Assembly: GCF_000300455.3 (NCBI RefSeq)
Contig: NZ_CP007215.2
Location: 1,798,001-1,862,000 of the forward strand
Reading direction: 5' to 3'
Origin: Kosakonia sacchari SP1
GTDB taxonomy: Bacteria; Pseudomonadota; Gammaproteobacteria; Enterobacterales; Enterobacteriaceae
Length of the DNA stretch: 64,000 nt
The position numbers were made by a program, and so were the translations under genes. The notes under the pieces were generated by a model that made no database searches, was not told the DNA's origin, and was given only the letters and a program-made list of their open reading frames with translations. This document shows, in pieces, positions 1 to 10,184 of the stretch; the stretch's first letter is position 1, and every line of letters starts with the position of its first letter.

Positions 1-2
1 CC

Positions 3-980
3 CTGGCCTTTGTTCTGACTTTCCTGCTGATCCGCCTGCTGGACGTGCCAGAAGGCACCTGGCCTTTAATCACGCTGGTGGTATTAATGGGGCCAATTTC
101 CTTTTGGGGGAATGTTGTCCCGCGCGCTTTTGAGCGTATCGGCGGCACTATCTTCGGGGCCGCACTGGGGCTGGTGGCGTTAAGGCTGGAGCTGATTTCT
201 TTGCCGGTGATGCTGGTGTGGTGTGCCGTTGCGATATTTTTATGCGGCTGGCTGGCGCTCGGTAAAAAACCGTATCAGGCGATCATTATCGGCGTGACCC
301 TTTGCGTGGTGGTGGGAGCCCCGACGGGGGATATGCAAACCGCGTTGTGGCGCAGCGGCGACGTCATTATTGGTTCGCTATTGGCCATGTTGTTCACCGG
401 CATCTGGCCGCAGCGTGCTTTTTTGCACTGGCGCATTTTGATGGCGAATTATGTCACGGCGTTTAACCGTGTCTATCAGGCGGGTTTATCACGCAATCTG
501 GTGGAGCGGCCGCGTCTGGAAAAGCACCTGCAAAAAATTCTCAATGACGTGGTAAAAATGCGCGGCTTAATCACGCCGGCCAGTAAAGAGACTCATATCC
601 AGAAAGCGATTTTTGAAGCTATCCAGACCGTCAGCCGTAATTTAGTGTGCATGCTGGAGCTGCAGATCAATGCCCACTGGAGCTCGCGCGCCAGCCATTT
701 TGTCATGATCAATGCCAATACGTTGCGTGAAACGCAGCAGATGACGCAGCAGACGTTGCTGACCATTGCCCACGCATTGTATGAAGGCAACCCGCAGCCG
801 ATTCTGGCAAATACGGAAAAGCTCAATGAGATTGTCATAGAGTTACGCCAGTTAAGCCGCGAGCATCAGGGTGATGCGCTGGCAGAAACGTCGATTCATG
901 GTTATGTCTGGTTAAGCCTGGAGCTGGCGCGTCAGCTGGAATTGTTATCGCATTTGATCTGCCGGGCATTGCGCAAATAA
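3..980 (+). CDS. yeeA: Inner membrane FUSC-family protein YeeA (5' end outside window)
   Basis: The frame is open to the left edge, so the true start lies upstream; about 325 residues are visible. The first half has at least four hydrophobic segments, and the second half is a soluble, helical, charged region. This is the layout of FUSC/aromatic-acid-exporter-like proteins, and the sequence resembles E. coli YeeA, which also sits next to tmaR. It is probably an inner membrane protein; the substrate is unknown. The identification rests on sequence resemblance and the neighbouring tmaR. Confidence 0.85.
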   Translation: MAFVLTFLLIRLLDVPEGTWPLITLVVLMGPISFWGNVVPRAFERIGGTIFGAALGLVALRLELISLPVMLVWCAVAIFLCGWLALGKKPYQAIIIGVTLCVVVGAPTGDMQTALWRSGDVIIGSLLAMLFTGIWPQRAFLHWRILMANYVTAFNRVYQAGLSRNLVERPRLEKHLQKILNDVVKMRGLITPASKETHIQKAIFEAIQTVSRNLVCMLELQINAHWSSRASHFVMINANTLRETQQMTQQTLLTIAHALYEGNPQPILANTEKLNEIVIELRQLSREHQGDALAETSIHGYVWLSLELARQLELLSHLICRALRK

Positions 981-1146
981 GCGGCAGATAGCCGCTGTAC
1001 ACAGTCTGGTTGTTTCGATTCAGCTGGATTTGTGGTTATGATAGGGAAAAGGAAAAATTATTGTCATATGCAACCGCTTTGGGTAGGTTTGCCTTTAAGC
1101 TTGTTGCGTTAACGAATCCGAATCTCACATTATCAGGGGTGTAAAA

Positions 1147-1482
1147 ATGGAAACAACCAAGCCTTCGTTCCAGGACGTTCTGGAGTTTGTGCGTCTGTTC
1201 CGCCGCAAAAACAAGTTGCAGCGTGAAATTCAGGACGTTGAGAAGAAGATCCGTGATAACCAGAAGCGCGTACTGCTGCTGGATAACCTCAGCGATTACA
1301 TCAAACCTGGCATGAGCGTTGAAGCCATTCAGGGCATTATCGCCAGCATGAAAACCGACTACGAAGATCGCGTAGATGATTACATCATCAAAAACGCCGA
1401 GCTGTCGAAAGAGCGTCGCGACATCTCCAAAAAGCTGAAAACCATGGGCGAACTGAAGTCGGTTGAAGCGAAAACCGAATAA
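1147..1482 (+). CDS. tmaR: TmaR (YeeX), DUF496 polar regulator of PTS proteins
   Basis: This is a 111-residue, highly charged protein, mostly coiled coil between residues 15 and 105, matching the DUF496 family in length. In E. coli TmaR forms clusters at the cell pole and sequesters enzyme I of the sugar phosphotransferase system, controlled by tyrosine phosphorylation. The reported phosphotyrosine corresponds to Tyr72, which is present (KTDYED), with a second Tyr at 79. The start has AGGGG about 8 bases upstream. It lies downstream of yeeA as in E. coli, separated by 166 bases, and is followed by a strong hairpin terminator. Confidence 0.92.
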   Translation: METTKPSFQDVLEFVRLFRRKNKLQREIQDVEKKIRDNQKRVLLLDNLSDYIKPGMSVEAIQGIIASMKTDYEDRVDDYIIKNAELSKERRDISKKLKTMGELKSVEAKTE

Positions 1483-1490
1483 TGCCTCGC

Positions 1491-1517
1491 GGTGAGAGGT
1501 TCGCCTCTCACCCTTAT
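1491..1517 (+). terminator. Terminator between tmaR and pduX
   Basis: A perfect 9-bp stem (GGTGAGAGG / CCTCTCACC) with a TTCG tetraloop follows the tmaR stop and is trailed by CTTATTTATTT. It lies between the convergent tmaR and pduX and may serve both. Confidence 0.85.
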
Positions 1518-2378
1518 TTATTTCACGCCGCCCGCCACCATCTTCAACAAATAATTTTTCGGCCAGTGCGCCGCCAGCTCACTCTTCGTTAAAAACCGGC
1601 AAACCGCTTCCACATCATGACGTTCCGCATCAAGAAACAGACCCACCACGCTCCCGCTGTGCGCCACGTTCAGACCGTATAAATCGAACCGCTCCACCAG
1701 ATTGAGCAGAGTATTGAAAGCAGGTTTCGGCAATAGCGCCTGGCTGGCTATCGCGCTAAGCGTTGCGGCCTGGCCGAGCAGCGCGGCATCTTTTTGCGCG
1801 CATGCGCGCTGTAGCGTTTGCCACGCGCTGTCCAGTATTTCCGCATTGTCCAGCAGCGCCTGCTGGCGCGCCATCCGGTGATAATCTGCGGTCGTCAGCG
1901 TCAGCGGGCTTTCCAGTAGCAGGATCTCGGTGTGCGGCAGCGCGCCACAGGGAATGCGCATTGCGGCCGTGTTGTGGTCAAACAGCGTCAGGCCTGAAAA
2001 CAGCGTGCTGTCGGTCGGCTCCAGCGCCACGCAAAGCTTCGCCAGCGTCTCTTCATCCAATGGTTGATTGAGGTGTCGGGCTGCTGCCACGGCTGTCGCT
2101 GCGATATCGGCGGTGCTGCTGGCCATGCCTTTCGCTACCGGAATCGTCGAGAGGCACTCGATACGCAGTGTTGATGAGAGTGACGCGGGGAGTTGCCAGT
2201 GCACCAGCAGTTGCCTGAGCATCGCGCGGGTGAGCGGGCGTTCATTGGCAAGCGGCGTACCGGTGGTGACTTCCACGTGGCTGTACCACGCCACCGGGCA
2301 GGAGACCAGCTTTTCACCGCCGAGGATCCAGCCCTGGATAATTTCGCCGCAGGATGCGGGACATGCTGCCTGCGCCAC
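1518..2378 (-). CDS. pduX: PduX, L-threonine kinase (GHMP family)
   Basis: This 286-residue protein makes L-threonine-3-phosphate, the precursor of the aminopropanol linker of the nucleotide loop, for de novo cobalamin synthesis. The N-terminal PASCGE motif and the GHMP ATP-binding stretch PVAKGMASSTADIAA (about residues 79-93) are visible. The start is GTG preceded by GGGGAAG; the N-terminus is about 10 residues shorter than I recall for Salmonella PduX. In Salmonella pduX closes the propanediol operon. Here no pdu genes are seen, and pduX lies divergently from the riboswitch-controlled cob operon, 470 bases away. Confidence 0.9.
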   Translation of the reverse strand: MAQAACPASCGEIIQGWILGGEKLVSCPVAWYSHVEVTTGTPLANERPLTRAMLRQLLVHWQLPASLSSTLRIECLSTIPVAKGMASSTADIAATAVAAARHLNQPLDEETLAKLCVALEPTDSTLFSGLTLFDHNTAAMRIPCGALPHTEILLLESPLTLTTADYHRMARQQALLDNAEILDSAWQTLQRACAQKDAALLGQAATLSAIASQALLPKPAFNTLLNLVERFDLYGLNVAHSGSVVGLFLDAERHDVEAVCRFLTKSELAAHWPKNYLLKMVAGGVK

Positions 2379-2847
2379 GGTGCTTCCCCATAAAAATAAA
2401 ACCGGATAGTGTCACTTCATCCGCGTGAATGCCAGCGTTAACCACTGCCGGTATATATCCATCCGGGCACGAAGAATACCTTGTTATTGCTATTCGCAGA
2501 TGGCTTTTCCCCTCGGCAGGTAAGGATTTTCGCAAGCCCGATACGGCACAACGTTTTTCGTCAGCGTTATTACGTGGTTCCATCACTATTTCGTTTACCG
2601 CCTGAAACGGTTTTGAATTACCCGCGCAGCGTTGAGTAAATTCCGGCGCTAAAAATCGTTTGGCAAAACCTGAGTAAATAAGGTGTTGATAAAAGCGGGT
2701 GCGCAATACATTGTCATAGCGCAACAAACTCGCGTTTACGCGACGATAAACTGCTTCAGTTTTATTTCCCTGCGGCAATCCAGTGCGCTTTGGGGAAATG
2801 TCATGAGAACGCGAGCCCTGTTTTCGCGTCGTGACGTAATAAGCCAA
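2379..2847. other. Divergent control region between pduX and the cob riboswitch
   Basis: No convincing gene. The region must carry the pduX promoter (minus strand) and the cob operon promoter (plus strand). A weak candidate for the latter is TTGATA near 2687 with an AT-rich -10 around 2704-2709, at poor spacing. I found no clear activator site. The long reading frames here have no RBS and look like chance. Confidence 0.4.
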
Positions 2848-2997
2848 CAGGTTTTGCCGCCGCTTTTTGCGCGGCTGGGAAGGGGGTGGAAATCCCCGCA
2901 GCCCCCGCTGCTGTGATGCTGACAACCCCGAAAACGCCACTGATCGCCAGATCGGGAAGGACGGGCGAGGATGACGCTAAGCCAGAAGACCGACCTG
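2848..2997 (+). promoter_or_regulatory. Cobalamin (B12) riboswitch aptamer
   Basis: The 3' B12 box is present at about 2980-2997 (AGCCAGAAGACCGACCTG). The upstream core has the typical GGAAGGGGGTGGAAATCCCC segment (about 2877-2897) and GCTGCTGTGATGCTGAC. P1 can form between CAGGT (2848-2852) and ACCTG (2993-2997). About 115 bases follow before the cbiA start. This is the expression platform and probably sequesters the cbiA ribosome site when adenosylcobalamin is bound. The family is known to shut off cob operons when B12 is abundant. Confidence 0.93.
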
Positions 2998-3111
2998 ATG
3001 GGTCATTATCAACAACTTCGGTGGGAAGTGGGTTGCTCAGAAGCGTACGGTCGCAAGACCGGGCAAACGCGCGCCTGACTTCAGCTTTCCACCCGTAATG
3101 GGGTGTCAGCA

Positions 3112-4491
3112 ATGTCAAACAGGCGCAGCGCCTTTCTCCTCGCCGGAACCGGCAGCGGCTGTGGGAAAACCACCGTCACGCTGGGGCTGCTCACTGTTTT
3201 TAAGCGCCGTGGCTTATGCGTTCAGCCGTTCAAAGTCGGCCCGGATTACCTCGACACCGCCTGGCATAGCACCGTTTCTGGCGTTGCCTCCCGCAATCTC
3301 GACAGTTTTATGCTGCCGGAACCCACGCTAAACGCGCTTTTTTGCGAACATGTTGCTGACTGCGATGTCGCCGTTATTGAAGGCGTGATGGGATTGTTCG
3401 ACGGCTACGGCACCGACCCCGATTATTGCAGCAGCGCCGCGCTGGCAAAACAGCTCGGTGTTGCGGTGATTTTACTCGTTGACGGCAAAGCGGTGTCGAC
3501 CTCCATTGCCGCCACGGTGATGGGTTTTCAGCACTTTGATCCACAACTGCCGATTGCTGGCGTTATCGTTAACCGGGTCAACAGCGACAGCCATTTTCAA
3601 TTACTCAAACACGCCATTGAACGCTATTGCGCACTCCCGGTGCTGGGTTATGTCCCGACCACGCCAGGTGTTGCGCTACCGGAGCGCCACCTCGGCCTGG
3701 TGACCGCGCGTGAATCAATGATGGAAGCTTCGTCGTGGCATGATTTTGCCGGGCGTCTGGAGCACACCCTTGATATTGACCAACTGCTCACACTCAGCCA
3801 GCTCACCACCCTGTCCGCAGGGCAAATGCCGCCATTGCCGGAGGCCGTTGCAGGCACAGGCCTGACGCTGGCATTAGCTTTTGATGAAGCCTTTAATTTT
3901 TACTACCCCGATAACCTCGATTTACTGGAACGTGCAGGTGTTCACATTGTGCGCTTTAGCCCGCTGCGGGATCGCCAGTTGCCGGATTGCCAGATGCTGT
4001 GGCTGGGTGGCGGTTACCCGGAGTTGCATGCGCGGGCGTTATCAGAAAATACCCCAATGCTGGAGGCTATCCGCGCGGCGCATCGGCGCGATGTGGCGAT
4101 CTACGCCGAGTGTGGAGGGCTGATGTATCTCGGCACCGCGCTGCGTGACGCGGACGGCGACGAATGGCCGATGGCGAATGTGATCCCCGGTCTTAGCGTG
4201 ATGGGCAACAAACTGACCCGCTTTGGCTACTGCGAAGCCCGCGCCACGCAACAGACCTTACTGGCAGCGGCGGGTGAAACCCTGCGCGGTCACGAATTTC
4301 ACTACTCGGATTTCACCGCACAAACGGCGGCGGTGCTTGACTGCCATAAAACCCGCGACGGCGAAGTGCTGAAACGCTGGCAGGGTGGCTGGCAGGTTGG
4401 CAACACGTTCGCCAGCTACCTGCATCTGCATTTCGCCCAACGCCCGCAAATGCTCAACCACTGGTTTGCCGCCGCAAGGAGTGCGCAATGA
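3112..4491 (+). CDS. cbiA: CbiA, cobyrinate a,c-diamide synthase
   Basis: This glutamine- and ATP-dependent enzyme amidates the a and c side chains of cobyrinate. The P-loop GTGSGCGKT lies at residues 12-20 and the glutamine amidotransferase Cys is in AECGGLMYLG near residue 332. I start at ATG 3112 (459 residues, the usual length), preceded by GGGGTG; a GTG at 3103 would add three residues. It is first in the operon, directly under the riboswitch, and its stop overlaps the cbiB start (ATGA), implying translational coupling. Confidence 0.95.
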   Translation: MSNRRSAFLLAGTGSGCGKTTVTLGLLTVFKRRGLCVQPFKVGPDYLDTAWHSTVSGVASRNLDSFMLPEPTLNALFCEHVADCDVAVIEGVMGLFDGYGTDPDYCSSAALAKQLGVAVILLVDGKAVSTSIAATVMGFQHFDPQLPIAGVIVNRVNSDSHFQLLKHAIERYCALPVLGYVPTTPGVALPERHLGLVTARESMMEASSWHDFAGRLEHTLDIDQLLTLSQLTTLSAGQMPPLPEAVAGTGLTLALAFDEAFNFYYPDNLDLLERAGVHIVRFSPLRDRQLPDCQMLWLGGGYPELHARALSENTPMLEAIRAAHRRDVAIYAECGGLMYLGTALRDADGDEWPMANVIPGLSVMGNKLTRFGYCEARATQQTLLAAAGETLRGHEFHYSDFTAQTAAVLDCHKTRDGEVLKRWQGGWQVGNTFASYLHLHFAQRPQMLNHWFAAARSAQ

Positions 4492-5444
4492 CACTGCTTG
4501 CCTGGGCTGTGGCCTTTTTACTCGATCGGTTGCTGGGCGACCCGCCGCACTGGCCGCATCCGGTGCGCTGGATTGGTGCGCTGATTAACTTACTGCAAAG
4601 CATCGTGCGGCGTTATTGCCATAGCGATAACGCGCTGCGAACTGGTGGTGGCGTGATGTGGCTGGCGGTGGTTGGGGGGAGCTGGAGTCTGGCCTGGGGC
4701 GTACTGGTGCTGGCGAACGCCATTCACCCGTGGCTCGGCTGGTGCGTTGAGGTGTGGATGATTTTCACCACGCTCGCCACCCGTTGCCTGGCGGACATGG
4801 CGCGGGAAGTCGAAAAGCCGCTGCGCGCCGGATTACTTTCCCAAAGCCGCGAAAAACTCTCATGGATCGTCGGGCGCGATACCCGCCAGTTGCAGCCACC
4901 GCAAATCACCCGCGCGGTGGTGGAAACGGTCGCCGAGAACACCGTCGATGGGGTAATTGCGCCGTTGTTCTTTTTGCTGCTCGGCGGTGCGCCACTGGCG
5001 ATGGCCTACAAAGCGGTCAATACGCTGGATTCGATGGTCGGCTACAAACATGAAAAGTACCGCGCCATTGGCATGGTCAGTGCCCGGCTGGATGATGTCG
5101 CCAATTTTATCCCGGCACGCCTGAGCTGGCTGTTGCTGAGCATCGCCGCCTGGTGTTGCCGCCAGGATGCCCGCGCCGCGCTACGTATTGGTTTTCGTGA
5201 CCGGAACAATCACAGCAGCCCGAACTGCGCCTGGCCGGAAGGCACCGTGGCGGGTGCGCTCGGCGTGCGCCTTGGCGGGCCAAACAACTACTTCGGCGAA
5301 CGTGTCGACAAACCCTGGATTGGCGATGACACCCGCGCCATTGACGTGGATGACATCGGGCGAACCATCCGGATGATGTGGCTGGCTTCGACGCTGGCGC
5401 TGGCGCTGTTTGCGCTGGTGCGTTTTGTGTGGATGGGAGCCTGA
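4488..5444 (+). CDS. cbiB: CbiB, adenosylcobinamide-phosphate synthase
   Basis: This is a 318-residue membrane protein. It joins aminopropanol phosphate (made through PduX and CobD) to adenosylcobyric acid. Several hydrophobic segments flank a conserved central region (VVETVAENTVDGVIAPL, about residues 145-160) and the conserved NSMVGYKHEKY-like stretch, here NTLDSMVGYKHEKY. It is the membrane-bound step linking pduX to the operon. The 4-base overlap with cbiA gives the start. Confidence 0.95.
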   Translation: MTLLAWAVAFLLDRLLGDPPHWPHPVRWIGALINLLQSIVRRYCHSDNALRTGGGVMWLAVVGGSWSLAWGVLVLANAIHPWLGWCVEVWMIFTTLATRCLADMAREVEKPLRAGLLSQSREKLSWIVGRDTRQLQPPQITRAVVETVAENTVDGVIAPLFFLLLGGAPLAMAYKAVNTLDSMVGYKHEKYRAIGMVSARLDDVANFIPARLSWLLLSIAAWCCRQDARAALRIGFRDRNNHSSPNCAWPEGTVAGALGVRLGGPNNYFGERVDKPWIGDDTRAIDVDDIGRTIRMMWLASTLALALFALVRFVWMGA

Positions 5445-5446
5445 GG

Positions 5447-6088
5447 ATGGAAAAGATGGATTATTTGCAGCAACCGCAGGCTATTGAAGCCAAAAGTTTT
5501 GTCATTATCAGCGACATCATCAAAGAGACACGTCCCGATTACCGCTTTGCCAGCCCGCTGCAGGAAGCGGTGATCAAACGGGTCATTCATACCACAGCCG
5601 ATTTTGACTGGCTCGATATCTTATGGTTCTCCGCTGATGCGCTGGAAAGCCTGTGTGCTGCGATTAAACAGGGCTGCACGCTCTACACCGATACCACCAT
5701 GGCCCTTTCCGGCATCAACAAAACGCTGCTGGCGCAGTTCGGCGGCGAAGTGCGGTGCTATATCTCCGATCCGCGCGTGGTGCGCCGCGCTAAAGCTGAC
5801 GGCATCACCCGTTCAATGGCGGCGGTTGACCTGGCGCTGGGGGAAGAGGGTGGCAAAGTGTTTGTCTTCGGCAATGCACCCACTGCGCTGTTTCGCCTGC
5901 TGGAACATAACACGCCGGTGAACGGCGTGGTCGGCGTGCCGGTCGGGTTTGTCGGCGCGGCAGAATCGAAAGCGGCGCTGGTGGCGAGCGGTTTACCGGC
6001 TATTGCCGCTCGCGGGCGCAAAGGCGGTAGCAACGTGGCGGCGGCGATCGTTAACGCGCTGCTTTACAGCCTGCGGGAGGCGCAATGA
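5447..6088 (+). CDS. cbiC: CbiC, cobalt-precorrin-8 methylmutase
   Basis: This enzyme moves the C11 methyl to C12, giving cobyrinic acid. The protein has 213 residues, the usual size, with the conserved [11 protein letters not shown] stretch holding the catalytic His (residue 48). The frame is open further upstream inside cbiB, but the start at 5447 is preferred: GGGAG lies 7 bases upstream and the stop of cbiB is just before it. ATG 5456 is a possible alternative giving three fewer residues. Confidence 0.95.
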   Translation: MEKMDYLQQPQAIEAKSFVIISDIIKETRPDYRFASPLQEAVIKRVIHTTADFDWLDILWFSADALESLCAAIKQGCTLYTDTTMALSGINKTLLAQFGGEVRCYISDPRVVRRAKADGITRSMAAVDLALGEEGGKVFVFGNAPTALFRLLEHNTPVNGVVGVPVGFVGAAESKAALVASGLPAIAARGRKGGSNVAAAIVNALLYSLREAQ

Positions 6089-7224
6089 GCGAACAGGCGT
6101 TCGACGACCCGGTGTGGCACAACGGCAAAGCGCTGCGCAAAGGCTATACCACCGGCTCCTGCGCGACGGCGGCGGCGAAAGTGGCAGCACTGATGGTGCT
6201 GCGCCAGCACCTTATTCACCAGGTATCGATTGTCACGCCATCGGGTGTCACGCTGCGCCTGAACGTCGAATGCCCGCATGTGGAGGGGCTTCAGGCTGTC
6301 GCCGCGATTCGCAAGGACGGCGGCGATGATGTCGATGCCACGCACGGCATGCTGATTTTTGCCCGCGTCACGCTCAATGATGAGGGGAAGATAACCCTGC
6401 GCGGTGGCGAAGGCATCGGCACGGTGACCCGTAAAGGCATTGGTCTGGCGGTGGGAGACGCGGCCATCAACCGCACGCCGCGTCAGACTATCGAAGCCGC
6501 CGTGCGCGACGTGATTGGTCCGACGCGCGGCTCCGAGGTGGAAATTTTTGCCCCGGAAGGGGAAGCGCGGGCAAAGAAAACCTACAACGGCAGGCTCGGC
6601 ATTGTTGGCGGCATTTCAATTATTGGCACCACCGGCATTGTCACACCGATGTCGGAAGAGAGCTGGAAACGCTCGCTGGCGCTGGAGCTGGAATTAAAAC
6701 GCGCCGCCGGGATGGAGCGCGTGATCCTGGTGCCCGGCAACCACGGCGAACGTTTTGTTCGCGAACATCTGGGCGTATCTGGCGAACTTGTGGTCATCAT
6801 GAGTAATTTTGTCGGCTACATGCTGGAAGAGGCGGTGCGCCTCGGTTTCCGGCATATTGTGCTGGTCGGTCACCCCGGTAAGCTGGTGAAAATCGCCGCC
6901 GGGATCTTTCACACCCACAGCCACATTGCCGATGCGCGCATGGAAACGCTGGTAGCACATCTGGCGCTGCTCGGCGCGCCGCACGCACTGCTGCTGGCGG
7001 TGAGCGAATGCGACACCACCGAAGCGGCAATGGAACACATTGACGCCGCAGGGTTCAGCCACCTTTACGCTCACCTGGCAACCCGCATCTGCCAGCGTAT
7101 CGAACAAATGCTGCGCTTTACGAACAACCCGCCGCAGTGCGATGCCGTGCTGTTCTCCTTTGATAACAACGTGCTGGGCGCGAACCGTTCCGTTGAAGCA
7201 ATTGCAAGGGATCTCAGATGTTGA
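6085..7224 (+). CDS. cbiD: CbiD, cobalt-precorrin-5B C1-methyltransferase
   Basis: The protein has 379 residues with the family signature [14 protein letters not shown] near residues 18-31. It methylates C1 using S-adenosylmethionine during ring contraction in the anaerobic route; it has its own fold, distinct from the other Cbi methyltransferases. It overlaps cbiC by 4 bases and cbiE by 7 bases. Confidence 0.95.
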   Translation: MSEQAFDDPVWHNGKALRKGYTTGSCATAAAKVAALMVLRQHLIHQVSIVTPSGVTLRLNVECPHVEGLQAVAAIRKDGGDDVDATHGMLIFARVTLNDEGKITLRGGEGIGTVTRKGIGLAVGDAAINRTPRQTIEAAVRDVIGPTRGSEVEIFAPEGEARAKKTYNGRLGIVGGISIIGTTGIVTPMSEESWKRSLALELELKRAAGMERVILVPGNHGERFVREHLGVSGELVVIMSNFVGYMLEEAVRLGFRHIVLVGHPGKLVKIAAGIFHTHSHIADARMETLVAHLALLGAPHALLLAVSECDTTEAAMEHIDAAGFSHLYAHLATRICQRIEQMLRFTNNPPQCDAVLFSFDNNVLGANRSVEAIARDLRC

Positions 7225-7823
7225 CCGTTGCCGGAATGGGGCCGGGCAACCTGGCACTGATGACGCCGCAGGCGCAGGAGGCGGTGGCGCAGGCTGACGT
7301 GCTGGTCGGGGGGAAACGCCACCTGGCACAGTTCCCCGATTTTAGCGGGCAACGGCGGGCGCTGGATGCCGACATTCCTGCTTTGCTGACGTGGCTGGAA
7401 AAACAGAGCGTGCGCAATGTCGTGGTGCTGGCCTCCGGCGATCCCTTGTTTTACGGCATCGGCACACGGCTGGTGGCGCATTTTGGCATCGAACAGTTGC
7501 GCATTATTCCCGGTATCAGCGCCGCGCAGTACCTCTGCTCGCGTACCGGTATTGATATGAACGATATCTGGCTGACCAGCAGCCACGGGCGCGATGTCGA
7601 TTTCGATGCCCTGGCGCGCGCCAGCAAAGTCGCGATGGTGACCGATGCCTGCTGCGGGCCAAAAGCCATTGCCGACGCGCTGATTTCGCGCGGGGCAGAA
7701 AAGCGCTGGCTGGTGATCGGCGAAAATCTCGGTATGAACAACGAACGTATCCACTGGCTGCGCCCTGCGGATGTGCAGGCGCATTACGAAATGAATGTGG
7801 TGGTGATCCTCAATGAACGATGA
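7218..7823 (+). CDS. cbiE: CbiE, cobalt-precorrin-7 C5-methyltransferase
   Basis: The protein has 201 residues of the tetrapyrrole methylase fold. It opens with GMGPGN, the SAM-site glycine motif, and carries GDPLFYGIG in the middle. CbiE methylates C5 and works with CbiT, which methylates C15 and decarboxylates; in some bacteria the two are fused as CobL. Here they are separate genes overlapping by 11 bases. Confidence 0.95.
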   Translation: MLTVAGMGPGNLALMTPQAQEAVAQADVLVGGKRHLAQFPDFSGQRRALDADIPALLTWLEKQSVRNVVVLASGDPLFYGIGTRLVAHFGIEQLRIIPGISAAQYLCSRTGIDMNDIWLTSSHGRDVDFDALARASKVAMVTDACCGPKAIADALISRGAEKRWLVIGENLGMNNERIHWLRPADVQAHYEMNVVVILNER

Positions 7824-8382
7824 GCGGTTTATTCGCGGTGAAAAGGTGCCGATGACCAAAGAGGCCGTGCGCGCAGCAGCGCTGTCAAAGCTGGCGCTGC
7901 ACGATGCCCGCCACCTGATCGATATCGGCGCGGGCACCGGCAGTGTGAGCATCGAAGCGGCGCTGGCGCACCCGCAGTTGCAGGTCACGGCGATTGAACG
8001 CAACCCGGCAGCGCTCGGGCTGCTGGAAGAGAATTGTCAGCGCTTTGCTTGCCGCAATATCACCCTGGTTCCCGGCGTTGCGCCGCTGTTTATTGGGCAG
8101 CCTGCGGACGCGGTGTTTATGGGCGGCAGCGGCGGCAATCTGACGAAACTTATCGACTGGTCGCTGGCGCAGCTTAACCCCGGTGGGCGGCTGGTGATGA
8201 CCTTTATTCTGCAGGAAAACCTCAGTACCGCACTGGCGCACCTGGTCGATTGCCCCGTCACTGCACTGGATTGCCAGCAACTTCAGGTTTCCCAACTGAC
8301 CCCGCTTGGCAGCGGTCACTACTTTAAGGCGCACAATCCCGTTTTTTTGATTTCCTGTGAAAAGGAGCAACACCATGGCTGA
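7813..8382 (+). CDS. cbiT: CbiT, cobalt-precorrin-6B C15-methyltransferase (decarboxylating)
   Basis: This is a 189-residue Rossmann-fold methyltransferase with the SAM motif [14 protein letters not shown] near residues 37-50. It methylates C15 and removes the acetate carboxyl at C12. It overlaps cbiE, and its last codons contain the cbiF Shine-Dalgarno sequence. Confidence 0.95.
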   Translation: MNDERFIRGEKVPMTKEAVRAAALSKLALHDARHLIDIGAGTGSVSIEAALAHPQLQVTAIERNPAALGLLEENCQRFACRNITLVPGVAPLFIGQPADAVFMGGSGGNLTKLIDWSLAQLNPGGRLVMTFILQENLSTALAHLVDCPVTALDCQQLQVSQLTPLGSGHYFKAHNPVFLISCEKEQHHG

Positions 8383-9148
8383 CCACACGGATGCACAAAC
8401 TGTCTGGTTTGTGGGCGCTGGACCGGGCGATAAGGAGCTAATCACGCTGAAAGGGTATCGCCTGTTGCAGCAGGCTCAGGTGGTGATTTACGCCGGTTCA
8501 CTGATTAATACCGAACTGCTGGAATACTGCCCGCCAGACGCGCAATGCCACGACAGCGCAGAACTGCATCTTGAGCAAATCATCGACCTGATGGAAGCCG
8601 GGGTGAAGGCCGGAAAAGTGGTAGTGCGCTTGCAAACCGGCGACGTTTCGCTGTATGGCTCGGTGCGCGAACAGGGGGAAGTGTTAACCTGCCGTGGCAT
8701 TCGCTGGCAGGTTGTACCCGGCGTCAGCGCTTTTCTGGGGGCGGCGGCGGAGCTGGGCGTGGAGTATACCGTGCCGGAGGTGTCGCAAAGCCTGATCATC
8801 ACCCGCCTCGAAGGACGCACGCCGGTGCCGGAGCGCGAACAACTGGAGGCATTCGCCAGCCACCAGACCTCGATGGCGATTTACCTCTCGATACAACGCA
8901 TCCACCGCGTGGCGGAACGTTTAATCGAAGGCGGCTACCCGCAGACCACGCCCGTGGCGGTTGTGTACAAAGCGACCTGGCCGGAAAGCCAGACGGTGCG
9001 CGGCACGCTGGCGGATATTGCTGACAAAGTACGCGATGCCGGGATCCGCAAAACCGCGCTGATCCTCGTGGGCGCCTTTCTGGGCGAAGAGTTCCACTAC
9101 TCGCGGCTTTACGCCGCGGATTTTAGCCATGAATACCGCAAAGCCTGA
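8375..9148 (+). CDS. cbiF: CbiF, cobalt-precorrin-4 C11-methyltransferase
   Basis: The protein has 257 residues of the tetrapyrrole methylase family, with [16 protein letters not shown] near residues 11-26 and [11 protein letters not shown] around 93-103. I choose ATG 8375, which has AAGGAG 7 bases upstream and gives the usual length; an in-frame ATG at 8357 lacks a good site. It lies inside the 3' end of cbiT and overlaps cbiG by 20 bases. Confidence 0.95.
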   Translation: MADHTDAQTVWFVGAGPGDKELITLKGYRLLQQAQVVIYAGSLINTELLEYCPPDAQCHDSAELHLEQIIDLMEAGVKAGKVVVRLQTGDVSLYGSVREQGEVLTCRGIRWQVVPGVSAFLGAAAELGVEYTVPEVSQSLIITRLEGRTPVPEREQLEAFASHQTSMAIYLSIQRIHRVAERLIEGGYPQTTPVAVVYKATWPESQTVRGTLADIADKVRDAGIRKTALILVGAFLGEEFHYSRLYAADFSHEYRKA

Positions 9149-10184
9149 CTCGATAGCGCTGTTTTGCCTGACGCCTGGCGGTGTGGCGCTGGCGGCGCGG
9201 CTGCAATCTGCGTTGCCTATGACCTGTTTTACCAGCGAGAAACTGCTCACGGCGGGATTTCAGCCCTTTGAGGGTAGTTTTGCAAAGAGTCTGCGCGAGG
9301 CATTTTGCCACTTTTCCGCGGTGATTTTTATCGGCGCAACCGGCATTGCCGTGCGCGTTATCGCCCCGCTGGTGAATGACAAGTTTAACGATCCGGCGGT
9401 GATCGTCATTGATGAGCGCGGGCAGCATGTCATCAGCCTGCTTTCCGGGCATTGCGGCGGTGCGAATGCGCTGGCGCGTTACCTGGCGGCAGTGCTGGAC
9501 GCCGATCCGGTGATCACCACCGCGACAGACGTGAACGATCTGGCGGCGCTCGACATGCTGGCCATGCAACTGGATGCGCGAATGCAGGATTTCCGCGCAG
9601 CGGTAAAAACCATCAATCAGATGCTGGTTAGCGGTAAACGCGTTGGCCTGTGGTGCGAAGTGGCGATGTGCGAGGACGTGGCGCGCTGCGACACGCGCGG
9701 TTTTATCGCGGTCGAGCGCCTTGATGCGTTACCGGAACTCGATGGCGTCGTGTGTGTAACCACGCAAGCGGCGCTGCCAGCACTGCCGTTGCCTGTTTTC
9801 AAACTGGTGCCGAAGCGCATCGTGGCGGGGATGGGCTGTCGCCGCGATACGCCGCTTACGCGGCTGCTGGCGCTGTTGCAACACCAGTTGCAGGCGAACG
9901 ACATCGACCCGCTGGCACTGCGCGCAATTGGCAGCATCACCTTAAAGCAGGATGAAAAAGGGCTGATCCAACTGGCACAACGCCTGGGCGTGCCGTTTGA
10001 CGTTTTTACGGCTGAGGCATTGCGACAGCACGAACACCATTTTCCCGTCTCAGAATTTGTCCGCCACACCGCCGGGGTCGGGAGCGTCTCCGGCCCGGTG
10101 GCATGGCTGATGAGCCATGGGCAACTGATTGGCGAAACCCTGCGTGAGCAGGGCGTGACTATTACTTTGGGAGTTTCACACTGA
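9129..10184 (+). CDS. cbiG: CbiG, cobalt-precorrin-5A hydrolase
   Basis: The protein has 351 residues. CbiG opens the delta-lactone of cobalt-precorrin-5A and releases acetaldehyde, the defining ring-contraction step of the anaerobic pathway. The N-terminal half has [14 protein letters not shown] and LSGHCGGAN, both typical of the family, and the C-terminal domain has GMGCRRDTP. Its stop shares a base with the cbiH start. Confidence 0.94.
   Translation: MNTAKPDSIALFCLTPGGVALAARLQSALPMTCFTSEKLLTAGFQPFEGSFAKSLREAFCHFSAVIFIGATGIAVRVIAPLVNDKFNDPAVIVIDERGQHVISLLSGHCGGANALARYLAAVLDADPVITTATDVNDLAALDMLAMQLDARMQDFRAAVKTINQMLVSGKRVGLWCEVAMCEDVARCDTRGFIAVERLDALPELDGVVCVTTQAALPALPLPVFKLVPKRIVAGMGCRRDTPLTRLLALLQHQLQANDIDPLALRAIGSITLKQDEKGLIQLAQRLGVPFDVFTAEALRQHEHHFPVSEFVRHTAGVGSVSGPVAWLMSHGQLIGETLREQGVTITLGVSH

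Noticed and set aside
2314..2940. 208-residue minus-strand frame through the cob leader
   Set aside because: It overlaps the riboswitch and the pduX start in another frame; no recognisable domain.
7071..8003. 310-residue frame on the minus strand opposite cbiE and cbiT
   Set aside because: Antisense shadow of two well-identified genes; no ribosome site or known family.
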